Notes: generated by a model not told the origin, from the sequence alone. A DNA stretch of 64,000 nt from Acanthochromis polyacanthus (GCF_021347895.1 NC_067117.1:19598858-19662857), one strand, 5' to 3'. Counted from the stretch's first letter, positions 13,924-25,524 are shown. A program made the numbers and translations.

Positions 13924-15030
13924 TTGCCTCCTCCTCTGCTTGAGAATCCATAGAGGATTCGCAACAATGGAGTTGTAGACTGGATTAAGCAATACAATGT
14001 CTGATGGAGGGGGTGTAGTGGGGAGAAATCAATGGGCAGATGTGATTTACTAAGCTGCTAAACATCCTCTGACGCGTCGACCAATTAGCTCTGTCAAATG
14101 GGGATATCTTTACTATGTGTACAAGGTCATTAGATAAGTGCGTCCGTAGCAGTGGAGCTTTCTGCACTGTGTGTGTGTGAAGACAGAGGAGGTGTGCAAT
14201 GGAAGCAACAATAGAGCATAGCATAGTGCCTTGGTTTTGATTACCTGTCCGCATTACTTAATAGCATTTGGGATTGCACAGCTTGCACCTTGTCACAGTC
14301 ATTGCAGTTGCATTCAGTCTAGAGGAAAGAAGGAAGAAGTATTTTTTTCCCGTCATTTCTCTTCCATAGTTAGTAAATGCAGAAAGCTGTGTTGTACTTT
14401 ATGCACACCTCTAAACATGTCCACTGCTTTTCATTATTCTTCTTTCAGCTATCAGTGGATGCCTACTAAAGACAATGAATGATGTGCTCTTGATGTGATT
14501 TTCTTCCCTGCATTTTAAAACACCACACAATAGCAAACCAAATCTCTGAATGTAACTGCTGTCTGTTCTGTGTGTTCTTGGTCTTAGTTACAAATATAAG
14601 GCATGTTTTCTTTGTTGAATTTCCGTTTGGGATCATTGCTGATTTGAACTCAAGCATCTCATCATGGAAATAAAACACATTTTGGTGCCAGGCCAAATGT
14701 CTTAAAGGGAGTCTCCTGTAATTGGGAGCCTCTGGTAGGGAGAAGATGGTGAGAGTTGTGGAGGAGAATAAAATTCAAAAGGAAATATGGAGTTGATTTT
14801 GTAAATGTTTATAATCAGCTGTGTTCTTCCAAAGGCAGGGGGTTAGTGGCAGCTGAAGAAGAGGGTCTCGATTTAACTTTCTTCATATATATGCAATTTA
14901 AACACAACACTTTTGATCCAAAGATGACAGCACACAATAGAAAAATGTTGAGGAAAAACAAAACAGAGTCAAATTGATGTCAAAAAGGCGTTGTGTTGAC
15001 TCAAAAGACAACAAGATTGAACGTGCAAAA
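13923..15030. other. Non-coding stretch, nothing recognised
   Basis: Short frames on both strands have no family resemblance, and no repeat was recognised. Confidence 0.4.
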
Positions 15031-15078
15031 AGAGAACTTCCCCTTGTAAGATCAATAAAGTATAAAATACAAGTGTAA
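15031..15078 (+). mobile_element. Short LINE 3' tail, plus strand
   Basis: The sequence AACTTCCCCTTGTAAGATCAATAAAGTATAAAA matches the typical 3' end of CR1/Rex-type teleost LINEs (a CCCC-TTG-GATCAATAAAGTA tail). Only the tail is recognisable, so this is a heavily 5'-truncated or decayed copy. The left border is uncertain. Confidence 0.4.
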
Positions 15079-17333
15079 AAGACAGTTATATTCTTTTTAT
15101 TATTAGCAGCATCATGATTGTCAAAAGCAGCGTCTACCTCACATTTATTGCTGTTACATTTGTAACGTATATTTATTTATATTCGCGTTTGCTTTATGGG
15201 GTCAGTTGGGGCAGAGTATGGGATCAGTTTTGTGTCAAAAAGTGGCAATAAATGAGAGAACTGGCAGCTGATAGCGAGGCCAAAAATCTAAACAGGTAAA
15301 ATGAAACTGAATTGTGAACAAAAGGATGTATGTTCATAAAGTAAAAGGTCAGTAGTTTACATTATTATTAAATAAAACACAACAGGCCTATAAGTAATTT
15401 GTGTTCAAGTAAGAAGTTTTACTTTTTGCTTTAGTGACTTTAATTCCTGCTCAAATTCTGATTGTTTTTATGTTAAGTTTTGCTTGATTAAACTGACTAA
15501 AAATGAATCCAATGAAATGAAGAAAGCTTTACACATGTTGATCAGGCAAGTAAATGCTACCGATTTACTAATCAAGAAGAAATCTTAACATTCAGATTTA
15601 TTTGGAGGCAGGTTTCTTGCTGCCTCATCAAAGTACATCCAATGTTCATTCTCCATCTGGCTCTGTTTTGCTCTCCATGAACTCCTGAGGAAAACATCGA
15701 GGTCTCTCCTTTTGTGCTCAGCAGCCAGCTTACAGTGGGGGAAAACAGAAGCCTGCTGCAGCTGAAAGCGAGGTTGAGAGCGGTGATAGTAAAACCTGCA
15801 AAACTGTAAATCTAAAACAGTGCACCGAAAGATGAGCTAATGCCATGTAGAGCTGAGAACTCAGGAGCCACTTCACACGGTCATTTGTGTTACCATTCTT
15901 ACTATAAGACACTGATGGGTGCAGTTTTCCATTTTACAAAATAACTGCATAATGCATATGATTTCCACAGTGAACACATCATTTGCATTGCATGATAAAT
16001 CAGGACAGAGCAGGAGAGGTAACTGATCGACTTAGTCTACAAAAAAATAGAGAAAGTTGAGAACCAGTATAGTGAAACATTTCTTTGTAAACCATACAAA
16101 ACTGAAGCAGGTAGACGTCCAGTGTTAGTGTCACCTAAGAGGAAAATAAAAATGTTTTCTTCTACGTTTTATCTCTTCTTTTTCGTCGGGTTAATGGGGC
16201 AATATTTTATGGTAGTTATGTTTCCAGAGCAAAACAATGAAGGCTTTTTCTCTGCTTCAATACAACACAGTAGGGGTTTTGTTCTACATACACTCTAAAT
16301 TAACAGTCCTCAGATATAAAGAAATCACCAAATTTCGAGGTCACACAAGTAAAACATAAGAGGACGGTGCAGGGTTAAAAACACAAGAGAATTCTCTGTC
16401 TCCACCCACACATCTTTTATTTTCTCATCTTCATTAGCTGTCATTCTAGGGAATGTCCCTGTGGGTTGTTAATATATAGAAACTTTGATTAAGCTTCCTA
16501 CTTTTACAGCATATGCCTTTTTTCTCTCTGCTCCATCTGCCATTGAGCAGTATGTCATATCTGATGAAGTACTGAGACAACATTAATTGAGCTCTGTGTT
16601 ATATTGCTGGATGTCTGTTTAATCAAATGATGATCCCTTTGTTCAATGTATAAATGCTGTAGGTTGGCTGCTGATGTTGAAGATAACTACTAGACACACT
16701 TTCACATAGTAAATATTCTCAATGTCTACTTTGTGTAACTTAACACACTTGTATACCAATATTAGGCTATGGCTTTTCCAAGTAATGTTTCCAGGCAAAA
16801 TCATAAATCAGTTTTTCTTTGTATGCAAAAACAACTTTATTATTATTTTTTTTTTTTTTTTTTTTTCAATTTTAAGATTGGTTCATCAGATTCAGGTATC
16901 AGAAGGTGGGTTTCAACTTTCTTTAACTTTCTGCTTCAACTTTAAACTAAATTTACTTCACTAAGCCAGCCCTCTGGACTTCCAGTAAGCTGTGTTCCTA
17001 TTGGCTGTCCAGGTGGCTGCTTGATGTTATCAGGAACACCTGAGCAGCTCAGTGTCTTCCTGCTTCATTTGATTGCAGTCAAACATTTCCTCTGCTTGTC
17101 TTCGCTGAACCGGGTTTGGCTCCGTTGCTTTAGTTTGTTCTTTAGGTGTTGGCTTGCAGCTTCCAGCAGTAAAATCCCCTTTAATGTGTTTCTTGGTGTG
17201 TTTTAGGGCTTTGTACTGGATAGTTGCCTTGGTAAATGTGGTTCTTTAGCCTCAGTTAGCACATGGTGCTAATGTGTGCAGTGATTAGTGGATTTGGTGC
17301 AGCTGAGTTGTCTTTATCTTGGCTGTAGTGAGT
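15079..17333. other. Non-coding stretch with a poly(T) run
   Basis: AT-rich DNA without a recognisable gene. A T21 run lies at 16846-16866. Nothing marks an exon. Confidence 0.45.
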
Positions 17334-17341
17334 CTTTAGAG

Positions 17342-17555
17342 CAGGGGTGTCAAACTCAGTTCCTGGAGAGCCACTATCCTGCATGTTTTAGATGTTTCCT
17401 TCTTCCAACACACCTGATTCAAATGATCAGCTTATCATCAAGCTCAGCAGAAGCCTGATAACGAGCCTGATCATTTGAATCAGGTGTGTTGGAAGAGGGA
17501 AACATCTAAAACATGCAGGATAGTGGCTCTCCAGGAATGGATCTTGACACCCCTG
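17342..17555. mobile_element. hAT-type MITE with 8-bp target duplication
   Basis: The element is 214 bp and starts CAGGGGTGTCAA and ends TTGACACCCCTG. The two arms are near-perfect inverted repeats for about 88 bp with only a handful of mismatches, leaving a centre of about 20-30 bp. CTTTAGAG flanks both sides (17334-17341 and 17556-17563). An 8-bp duplication of this form fits the hAT target preference (nTnnnnAn, often nTCTAGAn). It has no coding capacity, so it was moved by a transposase supplied elsewhere. The full-length hairpin and the intact duplication suggest a fairly recent insertion. Confidence 0.9.
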
Positions 17556-17563
17556 CTTTAGAG

Positions 17564-18388
17564 GTTTTTGATCAGACACATTCTGTATTCTTGTTTGTGA
17601 ACCAACGTTGGTTGTCCAGAAGGTAAGAGTTCCTGTCCTGATTCTCTGTTTAAAGAGGTTCTCTGGTAGGCTGCAGGAGACTTTAGTGTTTGGGTTGTAC
17701 TAGTTTGGTTTTTGTACTGACAAAATGACTATCTTGAGGCTCCTCCATGTGGTTTAGTGAGGTTTTCTGGAACAGTTCTACAAAGTAACCTGCAGCAGAA
17801 GAGACTTTGAGAGTTTTTAGGAAGTTCTGGAGACCAGACTTTAGAGCAACAGAAACATTTGTCAGCAGTTTGAGAAGGTGAGCTTTAGAGTAGAAATAAG
17901 TCAGACATTAGAAAAGAATAAAAGGTGAGAAAAGAGCAAAACTAAACTTTTAAGAAGAATCAAACTAAAGACAAAACATTTGAAAAAGACCAGTTAGACT
18001 TTAGAAGATCAAATTAAACAGAAGAGACAAAACGATCAAAAAGAGCAAACACAGATAAAGGTCTAAAAGTGTTTTCTAGTCTGAAATGAAAACATCAAGT
18101 TGTTTCTTCAAACATTTCCTCTTTCTATGTTCTTGGTTTAATTGTGGACAGATTTACTAAGAACTCATTTCAGAAAACTAAAACACATGAAATCTACTAG
18201 TAGCTGAAGGCATTGATCAAACTAATGTTACCTTCTAAACTCCACAAACTTTATTGTTCAGTGAAGAGAAACAAAGTTTGTTCAGGATTTCAAAAGAACC
18301 CACAGGTGAAGGTCTGAGAAGAACTCAGATGGATGGTCTAAATGTGAACTCAAGACTCATGGTCACAAGTTTTAAGGCTTCTGTTAAC
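17564..18388. other. AT-rich non-coding stretch in the repeat island
   Basis: No gene is seen. A-rich, AAGA-rich sequence at about 17880-18070 is low complexity. Confidence 0.4.
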
Positions 18389-18595
18389 CAGAAAGTTCAA
18401 ACTAGCAGAGGATACGGAGAAACTTTTAAAATGTCAGTCCTCAGACTGTCGAAAGGTTCAAACTAACAGTGAACTACTCAGGAACTTAGAAGATATAAGT
18501 CCTTGGACTGTATGAAAGTTAAATCTAACAGAGATCTAATGTGGGACTTAGAAAATTTCAGTCCTCAGACTGTGTGAAAGCTCAGGTCCTGAGGA
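18389..18595 (+). repeat. Degenerate ~65-bp minisatellite, about three units
   Basis: The motif CAGTCCTCAGACTGT-GAAAG recurs near 18433, 18500 (as AAGTCCTTGGACTGTATGAAAG) and 18560. Between copies the intervening AACTAACAG...GGAACTTAGAA is shared. Period is roughly 62-68 bp. A 70-residue frame across it is a by-product of the repeat. Confidence 0.55.
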
Positions 18596-19071
18596 CTCGG
18601 GAGGATCAGGAGGCTTTGGAAAGTCTTGGAACTGAGGGTTCAACCCTCTAGCACAAAGGCTGAAGTCCAGCCTCCAGAGAAAAATGCTTTATTATCATTT
18701 GTTAGGACTTTAATGGAAGTCACCAGCAGATTTAGTTTTTGTTGAGAAACTTTATTCTTGTCGTCGTGGGACTGCAGTATTTAAAACTGTTCCTTATATT
18801 TGACCTCATGTTTATTAGTTTTAGTGGAGAAAGTTATTTTAATTGTGGATTAGTCTCTTAAAAACCAAATAAACTGCATTCTTCAAGAGGTTTAAATTTC
18901 TTATTTTGTCACATTTTAAATATGACAAAAAAATATAAAAAAGCGTCTTGAGACAATTTAACCTGTAACTGGCATTAAATAAATAAAATTGTATGTATCT
19001 TGTAATGTTGAAGTAATTCAGACATATATGTTGGAAAAGACATTTTCTTTGTCCATTAATCTGTTGATTGT

Positions 19072-19429
19072 CCGTCCATCCATCTATTCTCTATACACCG
19101 CTTTATCCTCTCTAGGGTTGCGGGGGGTGTTGGAGCCTATCCCAGCTGACTTGGGTGAAGGTAGGGGACACCCTGGACAGGTCGCCAGTCTGTCACAGGG
19201 CTACATATACAGACAAACAATCACACTCACATTCACACCTACGGACCATTTAGAATAACCAAAAAACCTCAGCATATTTTTGGACTGTGGGAGGAAGCCG
19301 GAGGACCCGGAGAAAACCCACGCATGCACAGGGAGAACATGCAAACTCCATGCAGAAAGATCCCAGGCCGGGACTCAAACCAGGGATCTTCTTGCTGCAA
19401 GGCGAAAGTGCTAACCACTGTGCAGCCCT
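19072..19429 (-). mobile_element. tRNA-derived SINE, full-length, minus strand
   Basis: Read on the minus strand, the element begins GGCTGCACAGTGGTTAGCAC, which gives a pol III A-box-like TGGTTAGCAC (plus 19408-19417). The B-box-like GGTTTGAGTCCC (plus 19370-19381) lies about 27 bp further on. A long tRNA-unrelated body follows, and the element ends in a GGATGGA-type tail. CTGTTGATTGT flanks both sides (19061-19071 and 19430-19440), a perfect 11-bp duplication that fixes both borders. This is a common teleost family whose name I cannot give with certainty. Confidence 0.85.
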
Positions 19430-19440
19430 CTGTTGATTGT

Positions 19441-20639
19441 TTTCTCTAGTATTTTTTTTTCTTGTTTTGGTTTATAAAATGTCAAACCCAAATATATTCA
19501 GTTTGTCATAAAAAACAAAAACATTTACATTCATGATGCAGGAATCAGGCAGTTTCTCACCTTTTTATCTTAGTTTAGTCAGAAAGATAGTTGATAATGT
19601 GTGAATTGTTGCAGCTTGTGAGCCGTAAAAGGTTTTAATCCTTGGGGGCTGAGTGTCAGAAAACATTTAGAAACCAACATTTTAAAAAAAAACTCAAAGA
19701 TTTTAACATCATTAAAGGGAAATCCAACTTTTACATGACAATGTCTAATTAAAGGACATTTATTTCCAATGTAAATGTGTGATATTCATCCTCTGGAGCT
19801 TTTCTTCACATCATCTTCCACCTGGACTGGTTTGGTCGGGAGCATGTGCAATAAACATCTGAAAAACTGCACTTTAACATCAATGAATGACACTGAAGTC
19901 TAATCTCTACATAAATGAGTCTGGATGTGCTGCTCTGTCAATAACTCCTAAGTTTAGGGAAAGTTCAAACAAAAGCGGACAGTTCAGATAAGACTTGAGA
20001 ATGAGCTTATTTTGAACAAAAATCTCAGACTTTCTGAGCTTCAGCACCTCTAGAAGATATTTTAACAACAAGCAACTCAAGAGATCCAGAAGTTGGAGAG
20101 CTTTAGCTGAGCCAAAAAACATGTGGGACGCTAACCTAGCAAACATTTCAGACTTTTCTCTGTCAATTCTGAGAAATAATTTCCTATTTAATGACAGAAC
20201 TACACATCTGCACTCAGTCTCATTGAAACAGACTCTAATTCAGTGCATGAGCTCCAACAAACCTGTCCAGGTAGAAGGACTTTGACAACAGGAAGTGGAA
20301 GATTCCAAGCAGATTTATAGAAGGGAAACCGGACTGTACTAAGTGTGGTCGAGCAAAGAGGGGTGTTTTGTGGGTTTTTAAGGCTGATAATGATTATTAG
20401 TGAGACATTTGGAGTAGATACTCATTTGCAGTAAATGAAAGTATTTAAAATCTTGGAGTCAAACTTAGAAGAACACAAACTCTAACAGAAAACTTTGTTG
20501 ATACGTTTTTGTTTTGTTTCCAGATGTTAAGTTAAAGGAGTTTTATTCGTGACATATAACCAATCTTTTAGTTTTTTTTGTCGTTTTTTAACAACTTATA
20601 AGAATTTGAACAGTTTTAAAAATTACTATACTTTTACTT
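19441..20639. other. Non-coding stretch, nothing recognised
   Basis: AT-rich DNA within the repeat island. A 79-residue minus frame at 19907-20146 is Leu-rich but has no recognisable domain. It may be transposon relic, but this is unproven. Confidence 0.4.
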
Positions 20640-20945
20640 GTGCAATGAACTATTATTCTATGGCATTTTTAGATGACATATTATCCTCTGATGTTTTCTT
20701 GAATAACATACTATTTTGACAATTTACTGCACTGACATTTTTTGAACCACATATCATTCATGAAAACTTTAGGCAACATCCTATCATTTTGCACTTTTTG
20801 AACCACATATAATCTATGTTTTTGTTTTTGTTTGCTGACATGCTATGCTATGAAGTACAGGCCATACTATGTTATTCTTGAAAAGTACACTATACTTTGA
20901 CATTTTCTGAACTACTTCCTATATTATGGCATTATACACAGATTG
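20640..20945. repeat. Degenerate satellite-like array, core TGACATTTTTTGAACCACATACTAT
   Basis: Diverged copies of a roughly 30-40 bp unit (TGACATTTT-TGAA--ACATA-TAT) repeat here, for example near 20672, 20730, 20790 and 20898. Partial units also carry CATACTATG. Units are poorly conserved and the period is irregular. I recall similar tandem or dispersed arrays in other teleosts but cannot name the family. Confidence 0.5.
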
Positions 20946-21000
20946 CTTTGGTTACATGTTGACTTATATTCTCCATTTTTTTTCTGTTTTGTTTTTTGAC

Positions 21001-21605
21001 GGGATTACCACAGACCTGACCGTGAACACCGCTGACACCCACCTGAGGGAGACGCTGCCTAAGATCTCAAAGCTGCTTGGTCGTGGTCTTTCTGGTCCTG
21101 CTGGTGAACATCTTCATCAACTACGTTTTCTTTTGAAGAGGCCCTCAGATGCTGCAATCTCTGACCTTAAAGAGGAACTGCTACTTTCACTCTGTAACGA
21201 CACGGCGGTTATTTTAAAGACCCAGCTCCTGGCGGCCTTGAGTGAAAATTTAACATCCATCAAAACAAAAAAATACTAATAAAAAACAAAAACATCCATC
21301 AAAACAGAACTGCAGACAGTTAAATCTGAGCTGTCGGTCAGTATTTCAAACATCAGTCCAACCCGGGTGCCCTAAAGCACGCTGTGGGTGAAACGGAAAC
21401 TTCAGTCTCCACATCACCGACGACATCGTCACACTCCAAAGCAAAACACCTGACTGCTGAACTTTTAAAAGTGGACTATAAAGGTGAAGACTGTGAACAG
21501 CAGAACAGATGTGATCAGAAAGAAGTCATTTTCTTTTTTCTTTTCTTTCTGATTGACTTGATGCTGTCAGATGCAGATGTTGGAGCTGATTCTGATCTTT
21601 CAGGA
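21001..21605 (+). pseudogene. L1/Tx1-type LINE ORF1 relic
   Basis: Translating piecewise gives stretches typical of the coiled-coil region of a fish L1/Tx1 ORF1 protein, the RNA-binding partner of the LINE. Examples are HLRETLPKISKLL, DLKEELLLSLCNDTAVILKTQL, LQTVKSELSVSISNI and KAKHLTAELLKVDYKGEDCEQQNRC. The frame is broken. A 37-bp insertion with the duplicated string ACATCCATCAAAACA (21254-21268 and 21291-21305) introduces stops, and a further shift lies near 21365. The RNA-binding domain is absent and no ORF2 follows, so this is a dead fragment. An AATAAA at about 21705 may be its own tail or chance. Confidence 0.6.
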
Positions 21606-23449
21606 TAAAAAGCTGCTTTTCCTTCACAGACTTTATAGGAAATTATTCTCTCAGATTTTCTCTGCTATTTATATTTTTATTATCTGTGATTATTTCATTA
21701 TTGTAAAATAAAGTTGGAGGCATAACGACTCATTTAGTTATTTTATTCCTGAAATCTTTGACATAGCAGAACTAAACTTCCATTTTCCTTCTTGTACTTC
21801 TGATACTAGAACTAAATGTGTCTTCAACACGGATCATCTGGTTTTAATGAATCAGCAGTAACATCACAACAACAAATGAGACAATTTTCAAGAAATTAAT
21901 GAAACTGATGTCATTTAAAACTATCAGAGTCTGTTTTAGTGTCAAATTAAAACTGATTACTGACAATTAGAACATTAATGTTACAGTTTTAATCACATTT
22001 AAGTTTCCTGAATGTTACATTAACATCAACCAGCCACAGTTTTATGAATTTAATGAACCACATTACAGGAACACAACACACTTAAGCTGCTGACAGGAAA
22101 CAACACAAACATCGTTAGCTTGATGCTACATTTAGCTGCTAATCAGGACTGGTCAGCTAGCTCGGTTAGCATTGCAAATTCACATTAAAGCTAATATTCA
22201 CTGGATGCTAACTCTCTTCTCTGGTCAACACGCAGAGAAATAAACTCCACCAACTCCTGGGGTTCACTGCTCACATTATATCTGAATTTAAAGTTTAACA
22301 TAAAGTTCATTAAAACAGGCACTGATCAGTAAATTATCATTTATTATTTTATTAGTCCTTCAGTGTCTATTGGTCCAATCAGCCGAAGGACTGAATTACT
22401 GAACTGAAAACTGATTAAAACAAGACAACGGACAGTAAAACTGTCTGTGGAAAATGTGCTGCTGCTCCACCGATAAATACCAACAAACTAAAACAAACTG
22501 AAAGTGTTGCTTTTCGTGATTTTTTTCAATAGCAAATATGAGGCTTTTATTTTTCTGTAAGTAAAAGGAAACGTTGCTTATCTGTAGTTTCACTAACTTA
22601 ATTTTAGCTGCACTTTCACCATGTTCTAACTGATTGATCATTTTTTAAATATTAAAATAGCTGCACTTCCTTTGTATATTTGGTCGTTTCTTGTGTTGCT
22701 GCTGTTTCATTGCAACTATATTTTAATAATGTCACTTTAAATGCAGATAATTGAAAAGAAAAGGCTCTGAAATAGTCAATTAACTGAGGCATCATCTAGT
22801 GTTAAACTGAATATGAATTCTTAATAATATAAAATGTAACTGACTGAGCTGTATTAATTATATTGAGATATTTCAAATTGAAAGAAACACAACATTGACT
22901 GAAAGATTTCAGTCAATTAAACCTTAAATTCATTTACCTAAGAAAACCATCCTTGAATGTCTTACCTTAAAATTACCAACATTTTTTAAAAATATAAATG
23001 TAAAGTAAAAGTTTCACGCTAAAGATGAACATTTAATGGCATGAAAACAATTATTATGAGGAAACAGATATCCATTTCTAATATTTCCATCAAAAATGCG
23101 TATGTCTATAAAATATACTGGACATCAATAAAAATGTCTGCATAGTAAAATATATGAAGTCCATCTGCATTTATACATCATATTGATGTTTAAATAACGG
23201 GAACAGCAGCCCACGTTCAGTCAAGTTAGCAGGAATTACGGATAAACAATGTTTCCAGGGTTCTCTACAAAATAAAAGCCGTGATTTGTTTTACGGAAAA
23301 AATACATGATTTCAAAAATATGACTTTGAAAATGTAAATCAAACTGTACTAAGCGTTAGCTAGCTGCTCCACTTGCTCTGAATATTTTTGTTCTCATCTT
23401 TGTGTACTCCAAGCGAAAAATTAATCCAAATTCTGGCAGCATTACCGAC
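21606..23449. other. AT-rich non-coding stretch, nothing recognised
   Basis: No gene or clear repeat family is visible. TTAGCTAGC-type motifs around 22130-22180 resemble sequence often found in teleost repeats, but I cannot assign them. Confidence 0.4.
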
Positions 23450-23985
23450 AACAGTATCCATACAGTGACCGGAAGTTAGCCGACCTAGCGGAAGTGCTAA
23501 TGAGGTCTGCTCTGGCATGGATCATTACCGTCACACATGCAGCTTAAAAATAAATCCTGTCCAAGACACAGAGCTGTAGCTCCGTTTCAGTGTAAGCTCT
23601 GATGTTTTTCTGAGTGACTGTGTCTGACTTCCTCTAATAAAATTCTCCTGTCCACTGGGAACTGCAGCCATAGATATATATCTGTTTACTGATTCATATC
23701 GATGCACACTGGTCTGGTCCGATGCAGTCTCGATGATTTCACGAGTACGTGAGAACGCAAGTACGGACAGTTACGTACTGAGAAACGGCCATAGTCTTCT
23801 TACCGCAAAGGTACAAAACTGCTCTTCTTCTCCTCTGACATCAGGAAACGTCTTCAAAGCTTCTTCAAATCCAAACGAAATACAATCAAAAGATCAAACT
23901 AACGTCACTGGTGCATTCATGTGCAGTCGGACAACGAAGTTGAGTTCAGGAGCGTCGAAAATCGGAGGATCAGTGATGTAAATTT
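23450..23985. promoter_or_regulatory. Promoter-like segment with paired ETS sites
   Basis: ACCGGAAGT (23468-23476) and GCGGAAGTG (23488-23496) are two ETS/GABP-type sites on the same strand, 20 bp apart start to start. An ACGTCA half-CRE lies near 23902, and CpG content is raised between 23700 and 23980. Paired ETS sites are a hallmark of TATA-less promoters. It lies beside a probable transposon end (23996-24099), so it may be that element's own promoter. The 82-residue frame 23733-23981 is unfamiliar. Confidence 0.35.
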
Positions 23986-23995
23986 CCAACTAAAG

Positions 23996-24099
23996 TTTTT
24001 TTTTTTTGGGGGGGGGGGGGGCACACGGGGTGGCCAATGAGATCACCACCCCCCCCCCCCCCCCCCCCCCCCGGTGCCCCCATGGAAGATCCGCCACTG
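23996..24099 (-). mobile_element. Probable DNA-transposon terminus with T12, G14 and C24 runs
   Basis: Read on the minus strand, the segment starts CAGTGGCGGATCTTCCATGG, GGGCACCGG. From memory this CAGTGGCGGATC start followed by G-rich sequence is typical of hAT-type or related teleost elements. Inside are T12 (23996-24007), G14 (24008-24021) and C24 (24049-24072). No second terminus was found, so the partner end is lost or lies beyond what I can recognise. Confidence 0.45.
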
Positions 24100-25203
24100 A
24101 TTTAAGAAGCAATAACACTTGTTTCTGCTAATTTTAACTAATTGTATTTAATTTTACAAATATATTTATTGTGTTAAATTTGAATTCAACTGTTTCATAT
24201 TTTAAATAAAATGGAAAATATGGGAAATTGTAATACATTTGCAATTGTATGCTCATGTCTTGTGATAACTTTCAAATTTCTTTCAAAAATTCAAATTTTA
24301 TGGTGATTCAAAGATATGCTTGGAAATAACATATTTGTAAACATTTTACTGACATTTTTCCATATTTTCAAAAATATAGGAAAAAATGTAAAGGAAAATC
24401 TCTATGAAGTTATTATGTTTTTATTCATTAATTAAAAAAATATTTACAGTATAGCTAATGTCATACTGTAACATTATGGTTACATGCACAAAGGTAGTTA
24501 ATTACATTGTATAGAAACAATCTTCCCTCTAACCTTAGGTCATTTATACTTTTTTATCTTCGGTGGCCTCACATGTTGCATCCTGTATGATTGATCCAAC
24601 CAGCGACAGGTTGCATTCTGTAGCATTTAAAAAATTCATGTTCCCTCTTTCTCCTCTATGAAGAGAAATGCAATTGCAAGTGTATCTTAGCATCCTGGCA
24701 TATTGTGTTGTTTTCCAGGGTTGAGGTGTGCTTGGCTGAGTCCAGGACAGCTCTGAGTGAGGGCCATTTACTGCTCTGTCAGGGCTGGAGATGGAGGCAC
24801 TGAACTGAGGCCAGCTATCCTGTGCTACTCCTACATGTCACCTTTTCTCTCTGTAATATGTTCCTGTATGGGAGACAGCTTGGAGTGAAAAGGAGAAAAG
24901 GAAAAAAATTGTTTGTTCGTGCGTGTGTGCTTATCTGTCTTTGTGTGTCAATAAAAATACCAAAAAATTCTGCAGTAAGCGAGCCACGTAACGCCCTCGA
25001 GCACAATCCTATAGAAACGTCAAGGTCTAACCATAGAACAGATTATGTAAGCTCCCTTGTGTGGATTACATAAGACACACTGACTGTGACATAGTGTGAC
25101 CCGCTTTAGTGTTCATTAAAAAGTGTCGTTTAAAGCTGGAGCAGCTACGTGTGAGAAATCATCACAAATTATTGACTTTTTCCAGGCATTTTAGTTCATA
25201 TAG
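24100..25203. other. Non-coding stretch, nothing recognised
   Basis: Very AT-rich to about 24520, then more balanced. No gene is supported. Confidence 0.4.
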
Positions 25204-25221
25204 CAACAGATCATAGCACAA

Positions 25222-25506
25222 TCAATCAGTCAGACCTTTATTGTCATTGCACACTTTCATATACAATGAAATTTCATTTGAGCTGCCCTGCCAATGGCAG
25301 CTGGGGCTGCTGTGCTGTGCAGCGCGCCGCCTGTCTTGAGAAAAAGGAAAAAACAAAGGCATTTGGAATTGGGGTAGGAAGAGCAGAGGGTAAAATAATA
25401 AAAAAAAAGGTTCATTATACAAAATGAAACCTCCAAGTTGGGAAATTCAATTTGAGAAGGAACCTGAAAAAAAACAAACCTGCAACAGGCAAAGCATGAC
25501 ATTAGA
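25222..25506 (-). mobile_element. 5'-truncated LINE insertion with 18-bp target duplication
   Basis: On the minus strand the 3' end reads TGCAATGACAATAAAGGTC followed by a GATT-like tail, a common fish non-LTR retrotransposon ending that contains a polyadenylation-type AATAAA. CAACAGATCATAGCACAA occurs perfectly on both sides (25204-25221 and 25507-25524). The insert is 285 bp. Its 5' part has no recognisable coding. The unmutated 18-bp duplication implies a recent insertion. The clade (L2, RTE or Rex) cannot be told from the tail alone. Confidence 0.85.
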
Positions 25507-25524
25507 CAACAGATCATAGCACAA

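Noticed and set aside
13742..13997. Ser-Leu and Arg-Glu repeat proteins
   Set aside because: Direct translations of the CT/CCCTCT tract on the two strands.
19370..19417. A genuine tRNA gene on the minus strand
   Set aside because: A and B boxes are present, but no cloverleaf acceptor stem closes. The long body, tail and duplication mark a SINE.
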